A DNA stretch of 64,000 nt, taken from the NCBI RefSeq assembly GCF_004804335.1, contig NZ_SRXY01000004.1, forward strand, positions 372,001 to 436,000. Direction: 5' to 3'. How positions within the stretch are numbered: the first letter of the stretch is position 1; the number at the start of each line of letters is the position of its first letter. Source of the DNA: Pacificoceanicola onchidii (GTDB taxonomy: Bacteria; Pseudomonadota; Alphaproteobacteria; Rhodobacterales; Rhodobacteraceae). The notes under the pieces were generated by a model, which did not search any database, was not told the DNA's origin, and saw only the letters and a program-made list of their open reading frames with translations. Both the position numbers and the translations under genes were made by a program. Positions 43,153-51,700 of the stretch are shown in pieces.

Positions 43153-46100
43153 TCAGGCGCTGCGTCGCGCCCGCATTTCACGCCGTCTTGCCATTGCGTC
43201 CATCCGAGCATCGGCTCTGGCGTTGCCCGTCGGCGCAACCGATTTTGCCACGGGCGCAACTGGAGCGGGCGGTACGGGCGGAGCCGCGACAGGTTTCACA
43301 ACCGGTTTCGGTTTGTTCAAATTCAGTGCGCCGTCTGTCATCGCCGAAACGCGCTCAGCCAGATCCGCCAGGATAGGGAAGCGGAAGATATCAGTGATCG
43401 AGAGCCGTGTGGCGCCGAGCTCTTCGCGGATCGCCCGGTGTGTCTGGACCGCCAGAAGTGAATGACCGCCGAGATCAAAGAAGTTGTCGCGTCCGCTGAT
43501 CCCGGCCACGCCAAGGAAGCGCGTCCAGATTTGAGCTATGGCCTGTTCGATCTCTGCGGTATCAGCCTTCGGCGTCGGTTGGGTTACAGGTTCGGCCAAG
43601 ATCGTCTTGGGCGCTTCCACAACCGTTTTCGCCTTTGGCGCGGTTGGAGCGGGAAGCGCATTGCGATCAACCTTCTTGTTGGGTGTCAGCGGGAAGGCAT
43701 CCAACTGCACGAACCGGCCGGGCACCATGAAGCTGGGCAGATCTGCACTCATTTTCGTTTTCAACAGCGCCTCGTCCCGCACCTCTCCGGTGTAGTAGCC
43801 GACAAGACGCAAATCGCCCGGCGTATCTTCTCGGGCGGCGACAACAGCTTGCGTGATCCCGTCGATCCCTTCCAGGACCGCTTCGATCTCTCCAAGCTCG
43901 ATCCGGTAGCCGCGCAGCTTGACCTGATGATCCACACGCCCGACGAAATCAATCGCGCCATCGGCGCGGCGACGAACCAGATCACCGGTTCGGTACATGC
44001 GCCCCGGATGGAACGGATTGGGGACGAAACGCTCAGCGGTCAGTTCGGGCCGGTCCCAATAACCGCGCGTCACACCGTCACCGCCAATCCAAAGCTCGCC
44101 CTCTTCGCCAATGCCGACGGGCTGTCGTTTCTCGTCCAGAACGTAGAGTTTCTGATTGGCCAGCGGATAACCGACATTCACCACGGAAGCGCTGGGCTCT
44201 CCCTTTTGCGTAGAAGACCAGATTGTCGTCTCTGTCGGGCCGTACATGTTGGTGATCGGGGCGTCCGTGATCTCCGCAAACTCCTGCACCAAGGCGCCCG
44301 GCAACGGCTCTCCGCCGAAATACAGGTGTTTGACGGACCGCAACGCCTGCCGCGCCTCATCGTTCATCGCGAACATGCGCGCCATCGAAGGGGTGCATTG
44401 CAGATGGGTCACGCCATGGCGCAGAAGCTGGGCGGCAATGGAAAAGTCATCAGCTTCCGGTTCCGGCGCGCCTTTCGTGGCTTGAACCACCTCTGCCAAA
44501 GGCTTCAAACCATCCAGAACCACCTGACGATCAATGCCATAATCGATCAAACAGGCAATTTCGTCGACGCCGATCCGCTTGACCTCTTCGGCGCGCGCCA
44601 TGGCGTCTTCAACCGTGCCAAACAGGCCGCTTTCATTGAAATACCGCTCGAAGGCGAAATCGAGGATCGCGTCCAGTTCTTCCGGCTCCAGCCCGTCGAG
44701 CTGAAGATCAAAGGCGTTGTTCACCCCTTCGGGCCGTTTGAACGCCGGGAAGGCCCAGGCGTACTGTTTGATCAACCCCGCCGCGGAATTGAGGTAGTCC
44801 TTCATCGGTTGCCGCGCGATTTCCCGCGCCTGATCGCGGGTTTCCGCGAGATAAGTGTGCAGCATCAGCGTGACGGTGAAGTCCTTGGGATCATGCCCGG
44901 CCTCGCGCAACGCGGCGTGGTAGAGCTTGATCTTGCCGCCAACTTCGTCGACCGACTGGCCAAGCAGGTGCGTCAGCACGTTGCAGCCCAGCCGTCCGGC
45001 CTCTTTCCAGGTTTCCGGGTTCCCGGCCGTTGTGACCCAGATCGGCAGTTCCTTGGACACCGGACGCGGCTGTGTGATCACTTCGTGCAAGCTGCCATCC
45101 TTGCGCGGGAAACCAACGGCCTCGCCGCGCCAGAGTTTGCGGATCTGATCAATGTTTTCGACCATGGCCGGTTTGTTGTTCGGCGGTGTGTTTTCCGGGC
45201 GCAGGACAAAATCATCGGGCTGCCAACCGCTTGCAATCGCAAGACCGGCGCGCCCGTTGGTCAGGTTGTCGATGACGGACCATTCTTCGGCGATGCGCGC
45301 CGGATGGTGCAGCGGAGCCACGACAGAGCCGGACCGTACGCCGATATTGCTGGTAATGGCCGCCACTGCCGCGCCTGTCACCGAAGGGTTCGGATATGGG
45401 CCGCCAAAGGCATGGAAGTGCCGTTCCGGCGTCCAGACCGCGACGAAATCGTTCTCATCGGCAAACTTCGCGCCATCAAGCAGAAGCTTGTATTTGTCGC
45501 GGCCGACGCCATCGTCGTTGCCCCAGTAATAGAGGGAGAACTGCATTCCCGCACCGGACGCACCAAGCGGGCCTTTGGAGATCAGACCGCGATCCTCGTC
45601 CCCGGTCAGAACAACCTTGAAGCCGCGCGCCGTGGTGTAAAACAGCTCAAGCACCGAGATGTCGAAGGACAGCGAAGTAACCGCGAGCCACGTGCCGCCG
45701 TGATCCTGCACCACGTCGTCCATACCGCGATAGAAGTTGATCACATTGCGATGCTCGATCATCACGCCTTTGGGCTTGCCGGTACTGCCGCTGGTGTAAA
45801 TAAGATAGGCGAGGTCTTCGGGGCCGGAGGTATCCGGCAGGTTCTCGATGGGTGCCGTCTCAAGACGCGGCTCCGCATCCAGAACCAGAAGCTGCGCTTT
45901 GTGTTTCGGCAAAGACGGCTCAAGCGCTGCCTGCGTGACGATCACCTGTGCGCGACTGTCCTCAACGAAGTGTTGCAGTCGATCTGCCGGGTAACTCGGA
46001 TCCATCGGAAGGTAAGCCCCACCCGCTTTCAGGATCGCCAATGCGCCGGTCATCAAGTCAACCGAGCGTTTGCAGCACAAGCCAACCACCTGCCCCGGCT

Positions 46101-47778
46101 GTACACCCATCTGCTGCAGAACATGCGCCGCGCGGTTGGCGCGGGCGTTGAGTTGTGCGTAGGTCAGGCTCAGACCCTCAAAGACAAGCGCCACCGCGTC
46201 CGGCGTCTTGGCCACCTGCGCCTCGAAGGCACGGTGCATGGTCAGGTCACGATCATATGCGGCCTCGGTTTCGTTCCATTGGTTCAGAACAAGCGCGCGC
46301 TCCGCGGCGGGCAAGGTCTGATCCGGGGCGTGGAGCATCAGTTCCAGACGCGCGGTCAGCAATTCCATCATTTCGGCGGAGAGTTTCCCTGCGTCATAAG
46401 TCAGCTTGGGATGCGCGCCGAGATCAACGGTGATCACCGTTCCCGGCACATGACCGGCCCCGTTTGAAACGCCGATCTGCGGCACTTCAGGCCAGCTCAA
46501 CTCGGGCGCACGCGCGGGCAGGTCCAGAGCAAAACTGGAGCCTTTCGAAGCGGCTTCAAAGCGGCCGGCCTGCCCTTCGGTCACGCGCAAAGGAGCCCAA
46601 GGAGACACAAGACCCGTTTCGGCAAGCGCCGCGATGTCTTTGTCTGCAAAGGCAAGATCGTAAGTACCGGCCCCACCCAAACGAGCGGCCCATGTCGCAA
46701 CAAGCGCCAAGCCCTCATCACCAGCGGGCAGGCTCAGCCCCCGCGTCTCGATCGTGCCGTGTCCCTCCTCGGCCCCGGGCACCTGCACGGGTTTCAGTTC
46801 CCGTAGAGCTACGCGCCAGACGCCATCGCGCGCGGCGATTTGAGCCGAGGCGGCATCGAGCCGCACCTTTTCCTGGGCAGATACGCCCGGCAGCACCGTC
46901 TCAGGCTTTGCGACGTCATGCGCATTTACTGGCATCCCGCAAATGCGGGTCACACCTTCGATCTGCAACGCACCAGTCCCGCAGGCGACTGTCAGATGAT
47001 CCGCCGTCACTTCCAGAACCGTCCCCGGCGCGCCGCTGCCGTCGGCAACACGCGCATGCGGCGCCAGCCAAAGTGCTCCTTCGGAGCGGAACTTTGCCGT
47101 GTAGAGCGGGTTCCAATACCCGCCATGATCCATCGCCCGCACCAAACGCGCGAGGTCTTCGGCTGATTTCGACCAATCCAGCAGACCCATCGCCGCCGGG
47201 CGGTCCGTCAGCCCATGGTAACCGCGCTGCGACAGATCCTGTCTGGTCCGCTTCAATGCACTGTTTTCAAGCTGATCGAGCAGCGCCGGGAAGCTCTCCA
47301 TGGCTGCCTCGTAAGCCTTGGTGTTGAGCGTCAGCGCGGTGTCCGTCTCGGTGATCGGGAACTCGCGGGACACAAGAACGTCCCCTTCGTCCACGCCGCC
47401 TTCGATCATGTGCCAGGAAATGCCGTGCTGTATTTCCCCTTCGAGCAGCGCCCAGACCGGTGCGTTCAGACCAGCGTGGCGCGGCAAAGGTCCGTCGTGG
47501 AAGTTGATCGCGCCCTTGGCGGGCAGTTCCAGAACGCTGCCCGGAATGATCCGAAGGTTGGCAATCGACAAAAGCCAATCAAAAGGCTGGCCTACCAGCG
47601 TTCCGGCCAGATCGCGCGGCTCTGTCAGCACAACAATCCCATGGCCTTTGGCCCAGACCGTCACGTCTTCTGCCTCCGTGATGACAGCGCGCACGCTGTT
47701 GCCCCGCGCCAGCAGCGCTTCGGCGCAGCCCACCAGCAGCGATTCATTGCCCATCAAAACGGCAGAAAACCCGGTCAT
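43153..47778 (-). CDS. NRPS: formyltransferase - condensation remnant - adenylation domain with embedded luciferase-like monooxygenase - carrier protein
   Basis: This is 1541 residues from the ATG at 47778 (GGAG 8 bp upstream); an in-frame GTG at 47787 overlaps the previous stop. Domains: formyltransferase (1-300; INFHDGPLPRHAG with catalytic Asn/His near 92); a region resembling only the C-terminal part of a condensation domain (about 320-520), with no HHxxxDG; an adenylation domain from about 525 (LIYTSGSTGKPKGVM near 658; FDIS near 710). An FMN luciferase-like monooxygenase of the MupA/Atu3671 type interrupts it at about 735-1100 (FVAVWTPERHFHAFGG). Adenylation resumes with NMYGPTETTIW, YRTGDLVRR, KLRGYRIELGEIE and NKKVDRNALP. 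A carrier domain (GGHSLLA, Ser near 1438) and a Pro/Ala-rich tail ending in RRREMRARR follow. There is no thioesterase. The role is probably to load a formylated, perhaps hydroxylated, aminoacyl unit; the substrate is unknown. Confidence 0.93.
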   Translation of the reverse strand: MTGFSAVLMGNESLLVGCAEALLARGNSVRAVITEAEDVTVWAKGHGIVVLTEPRDLAGTLVGQPFDWLLSIANLRIIPGSVLELPAKGAINFHDGPLPRHAGLNAPVWALLEGEIQHGISWHMIEGGVDEGDVLVSREFPITETDTALTLNTKAYEAAMESFPALLDQLENSALKRTRQDLSQRGYHGLTDRPAAMGLLDWSKSAEDLARLVRAMDHGGYWNPLYTAKFRSEGALWLAPHARVADGSGAPGTVLEVTADHLTVACGTGALQIEGVTRICGMPVNAHDVAKPETVLPGVSAQEKVRLDAASAQIAARDGVWRVALRELKPVQVPGAEEGHGTIETRGLSLPAGDEGLALVATWAARLGGAGTYDLAFADKDIAALAETGLVSPWAPLRVTEGQAGRFEAASKGSSFALDLPARAPELSWPEVPQIGVSNGAGHVPGTVITVDLGAHPKLTYDAGKLSAEMMELLTARLELMLHAPDQTLPAAERALVLNQWNETEAAYDRDLTMHRAFEAQVAKTPDAVALVFEGLSLTYAQLNARANRAAHVLQQMGVQPGQVVGLCCKRSVDLMTGALAILKAGGAYLPMDPSYPADRLQHFVEDSRAQVIVTQAALEPSLPKHKAQLLVLDAEPRLETAPIENLPDTSGPEDLAYLIYTSGSTGKPKGVMIEHRNVINFYRGMDDVVQDHGGTWLAVTSLSFDISVLELFYTTARGFKVVLTGDEDRGLISKGPLGASGAGMQFSLYYWGNDDGVGRDKYKLLLDGAKFADENDFVAVWTPERHFHAFGGPYPNPSVTGAAVAAITSNIGVRSGSVVAPLHHPARIAEEWSVIDNLTNGRAGLAIASGWQPDDFVLRPENTPPNNKPAMVENIDQIRKLWRGEAVGFPRKDGSLHEVITQPRPVSKELPIWVTTAGNPETWKEAGRLGCNVLTHLLGQSVDEVGGKIKLYHAALREAGHDPKDFTVTLMLHTYLAETRDQAREIARQPMKDYLNSAAGLIKQYAWAFPAFKRPEGVNNAFDLQLDGLEPEELDAILDFAFERYFNESGLFGTVEDAMARAEEVKRIGVDEIACLIDYGIDRQVVLDGLKPLAEVVQATKGAPEPEADDFSIAAQLLRHGVTHLQCTPSMARMFAMNDEARQALRSVKHLYFGGEPLPGALVQEFAEITDAPITNMYGPTETTIWSSTQKGEPSASVVNVGYPLANQKLYVLDEKRQPVGIGEEGELWIGGDGVTRGYWDRPELTAERFVPNPFHPGRMYRTGDLVRRRADGAIDFVGRVDHQVKLRGYRIELGEIEAVLEGIDGITQAVVAAREDTPGDLRLVGYYTGEVRDEALLKTKMSADLPSFMVPGRFVQLDAFPLTPNKKVDRNALPAPTAPKAKTVVEAPKTILAEPVTQPTPKADTAEIEQAIAQIWTRFLGVAGISGRDNFFDLGGHSLLAVQTHRAIREELGATRLSITDIFRFPILADLAERVSAMTDGALNLNKPKPVVKPVAAPPVPPAPVAPVAKSVAPTGNARADARMDAMARRREMRARRSA

Positions 47779-47783
47779 GTTTG

Positions 47784-48770
47784 TCACTCCACTCTTGCCT
47801 CTGTGCCGGGCGCGTTGCCCGCTCGGTCCGGCAAAGGCCGGATCAATGCGCCGAGGTCATGTAAAATCAGATCCCGCAGAAAATGCGGCGGATCGGCGGG
47901 GGGCTTGCGTTGCAGCAGCATCCTGACCCGCCACAGGGACCCGCCCAGCATGTGCAAAAGCGTCGCCAGAACCGCCGCGCCGCGCCCATGGTTTTTCGAA
48001 AAATAGTGCCAGCGGCTGTCAAGCCAGTAACCGGGAATGCGATCCCATGTCTTCATGCCCGTGGAGACAGACCCGATATGCGCCACTTTGCTGTCCACAA
48101 CGTAATGGGTCTCATACCCGGCGCGGGCGGCACGCAGACAAAGGTCTGTTTCCTCAAAGTACAGGAAAAAAGTCTCGTCAAAGAGGCCAATCTCATCGAG
48201 CACCTCTTGCCGCATCATCATCGAAGCACCCGCGAGCCAATCCACCCGCCGCGTCGTCTCTGGCAAAGGCAAAGGCACAATGCGATTCTTCAGAACGCGC
48301 GAAATCGGGCCAAAGCGGGCTGAACCCTCCAGCTCGGACCAGACCGAAGGAAAGCGGAAGGCGGTGATATGCGGATCGCCGTCCTCGCCGTGGATAAAGC
48401 TGCCTGCAAATCCGGCTTTGGGGTTCGTTTCGAGATGATTGACGAGGCACCGGATCGCGTCCGGCGCGGGGAAGGCATCCGAGTTCAACAGGTAGACAAA
48501 ATCCGGCTTCGAGCCGTCACTCAGGCCCGCGCGAATGCCAACGTTGTTGCCAGCACCAAAACCGCCGTTCCGACCGGATTGGATCACTCGCACGCCAGGC
48601 CAGCCTTGTGCCCTAGCCTTCAGCGTCTCAAAAGACCCGTCGCCGGACGCGTTGTCGACAATCACCAGCTCCGCATCGAGCCCATCCAAAGCCCGCATCG
48701 CCGCCTCTGCCGCGCGGATCGTCATGTCCGGCGTGCGATAGTTCAGCAGCACTGTCAGCAGTCTGGGCAT
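47784..48770 (-). CDS. glycosyltransferase family 2 protein (rhamnosyltransferase/WbbL-like)
   Basis: This 328-residue protein shows GT2 motifs: LTVLLNYRTPDMTIRAA, ELVIVDNASGDGS, VIQSGRNGGFGAGNNVGI and LLNSDAFPAPDAI, with the acceptor-side ETDLCLRAARAGY. It sits between the PKS (3-bp gap) and the NRPS (5-bp gap) in a tight operon. It might glycosylate the PKS/NRPS product, or attach that product to a sugar chain; the sequence does not decide. No signal peptide is seen. Confidence 0.9.
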   Translation of the reverse strand: MPRLLTVLLNYRTPDMTIRAAEAAMRALDGLDAELVIVDNASGDGSFETLKARAQGWPGVRVIQSGRNGGFGAGNNVGIRAGLSDGSKPDFVYLLNSDAFPAPDAIRCLVNHLETNPKAGFAGSFIHGEDGDPHITAFRFPSVWSELEGSARFGPISRVLKNRIVPLPLPETTRRVDWLAGASMMMRQEVLDEIGLFDETFFLYFEETDLCLRAARAGYETHYVVDSKVAHIGSVSTGMKTWDRIPGYWLDSRWHYFSKNHGRGAAVLATLLHMLGGSLWRVRMLLQRKPPADPPHFLRDLILHDLGALIRPLPDRAGNAPGTEARVE

Positions 48771-48773
48771 GAT

Positions 48774-51700
48774 CTACTCCGCCGCCTGCGTCGGGAAGGT
48801 GACAACCTCCCCATGGCCCGAGGCACGCGCTTCGGCCTCTTCGATAACTTCGCGCATGAGACCGGAAAGCACCCGAACGTTCGGCTCCAGCACCATGCTG
48901 TCGTGATCACCCGGCACTTCGAACACCTCGATCTGGGGCAAGGTCTCACCCCAGTCGTTATCAGACAGAACATAGGTGCGCTCCGAGTTGACCAGCTTGC
49001 CGCCCGTCACTGTCCATTTGCCTTGCAAAGGTGGCCGGTACAGCACCACACGGCCGCCCCATGGCTTGACCTGATACTGCGCGATTGCGCCGTAGAAGGC
49101 CGCTTCGATCTCGGCATTGTGGAAGGCATGCTCCGCGCCCGTCTCTTCGACATGACGCCGCTTTTCAAACTCCCAGGCGATGCGGTTCTTGGCCCAGATG
49201 AGGGGGTAAAGCGGGCCTTTCTCACGCGCCTTGTGCCATTGGATCAGCAACCGATCCGCAAACTCCAACGGACGGCGCTGCGGCAGCGGCGTGTCGAGCA
49301 TGACCACAAGCGATACCTCTTCACCCATGGCCTCAAGCTGATGGGCGATCTCATAAGCCGTGATCCCGCCACCCGAGAAGCCGCCAAGCATATACGGACC
49401 TTCCGGCTGCACCTGACGCATTTCTTCAATGTAGTCGCGCGCAGCCTCTGCGATTGTCTTGTGCGGCTCTTCTCCGCCCAGCAATCCCTTGGCCTGCAGG
49501 CCATAGAATGGCCGATCCGAGCCAAGAAGGTGCGCCAGATGGCGCAGGTTCAGGACATTGCCGAACATACCCGCGATCAGGAAGAACGGTTGACGCGCAC
49601 CGCCGTCACCATCGTGCATGGCGACAAGATGCTTGAAACGCCGCTCCGGCTTTGCCTCTTGCGGCGTGGCATCGCTCATTTCGACATGGCCCGTCTGCTC
49701 CGCAATCAATGCAGCGCATTTCCGGATGGTCGGGGCCTCAAAGAGGACGGAAATCGGGAAATCCACGCGGAAGGCCTTCTTGACCATCGCAAAAAGGCGC
49801 ACGGCGATCAGGCTGTGGCCGCCAAGGTCAAAGAAGCTGTCTTCTGCGCCCACATTCTGCACACCCAGAAGGTCTTCCCAAAACCCGGCAAGCGTGGTTT
49901 CGATCTCACCTTCCGGCGCAACATAGTCGCCGTCCAACTGTGGCCGCTCGAACTTCTGGGTCTCGCCGCTGTCTGCCGTGCTGGCAGCTGTCTGTCGGAT
50001 GAGCGCGTCCAGATCCATCGAGGACACAACAACCTGCGGCACCTCGAGCGCCATGGCAGCATGGAAGGCGCGGGCGCCTTCGTCCGGCAGGATGCCTTGC
50101 GAAAGGTTGTGCGCAAGGCGTTCTTCGGCGGGTGAGAGCGGCTGCGCGCTGTCGGTTTCATCCACTTCCAACTCCGACACGCTGATCGGAGGGGCGCTCT
50201 TAAGCACGTCCAAAGAGGCCAGTTTGCGGATGGTGAAACCCGTGATCTCAACAAGCACGTTGCCGCCTTCATCGCAAAGCGTGACATCGAAACTCGCCGT
50301 CTCGCCGCTTGCGGAGTTGTCAGCGGCATTGCGCACCCAGCTGACGATCTTGTCGGGAAGCGGCGCATGTATCCGCACGCGGCCATAGCGGACCGGCGCC
50401 CAAAGATGCGTCGGCTGCCAACCGTCGATGAGTTCCATAGCCCAGCCTGTCGCGATATCCATCAAAGCCGGATGCAGCAGGCACTCATCGTCCTGCGCTT
50501 CGACCGGGAGTGACAGGCATGCGATGCCTTCATCCGAGCCATAGGCGCGGCTGTCCAGCACTTTCCAGCGCGGACCAAAGGCCAGCATGAGTTCCTGTGC
50601 CGCGGGCAGTTTGGACCCCGGAACCGCCTCAACTGGCGCACCACAACGCGCGCGAATTGCGTTCAGGTCAACGGGGTCAGGACGTGCCATAGGCAAAAGC
50701 GAAATCGCCCCCTCGGCAGTCAGGGCAAAACCCTGCCGCCCGTTGAGCGCCGCATCCGCAAGCACGTCAAAGCCATACCCGCGATCCGTCCGTTTGAGCC
50801 GTACTTTCACATCCCGCGATGCACCATCGGCGATCCTCAGCGGGCGCAGAAAGTTCAGGTCCCGCAACTCGAACGCGCCACCTTCGTGATGCGCACTGAG
50901 CGCATGCGCTGCCAGTGTCAGGTAGCCCGTCCCCGGCAGTAGAGCATCGCCCAGCTTCGTCCGGTGCTCGTCAATGAACCAGTCATCCGCGCTGTAGCGC
51001 ACGGTGAACACGCGGTTGCCTTGGGCGTCAAAACTCGCCTCATCCAGAAGCGGTAGCGCGACCGGGGTGACAGGCGCCTTCGGCAGATCCCCGTTCCGGG
51101 CCGCGATGGCCTCGGCGGCCATGCCAACCTCATTCCATATGCCCCAGTTGATCGCGACCACACGTGTCTTGCCGCCAGCGCGCGACCGGGCAAAGGCATT
51201 GAGAAACTCATTTGCCGCAACATAATCCACCTGACCCGCCGGGGCGGTGACGGTGGAGGAAGAGCTGAACAGCGCCATCCAATCCACGGAGCCATCAGGG
51301 AACACCTGCCCAAGCACTTCGGTGCCATGGATTTTCGGGGTAAAGACATCTTCGACCGTGGCAGGCGATTTTGTCAAAAGCGGCGCATCCTTGATGACGC
51401 CTGCACCATGCACAACGCCGGTTATGGGACCAAAGCGGGCTTCGGCTTCGGCTTTGACACGGCGCAGTTGCGTTGCATTGCAGACATCAGCGGCAGCGAC
51501 CAAAACCTCCGCCCCGGCTTGCTCGAGGGCCTCAACGGCGCGGATGCGGCGGGCGGTGGCGTCACTGGGAGCATGGCGATTGAGATAGTCGGCCCATTGT
51601 CCGCGCTCCGGTAAAGTGCTGCGCGAGAGTAGGACCAGCTTTGCGCCCTTGGCCGCGAAATCCCTGGCGAGCGTCAATCCGATCCCGCCGAAACCACCAG

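Noticed and set aside
44490-45580. Luciferase-like segment as a separate lux-type gene, or evidence of a frameshifted gene fusion
   Set aside because: The segment is in one continuous frame with adenylation motifs on both sides and has no internal stop. An embedded domain is the simpler reading.
43462-46467. 1001-codon open frame antisense to the NRPS
   Set aside because: It shows no family motifs and mirrors the codon positions of the true gene, which has complete adenylation and carrier motifs.
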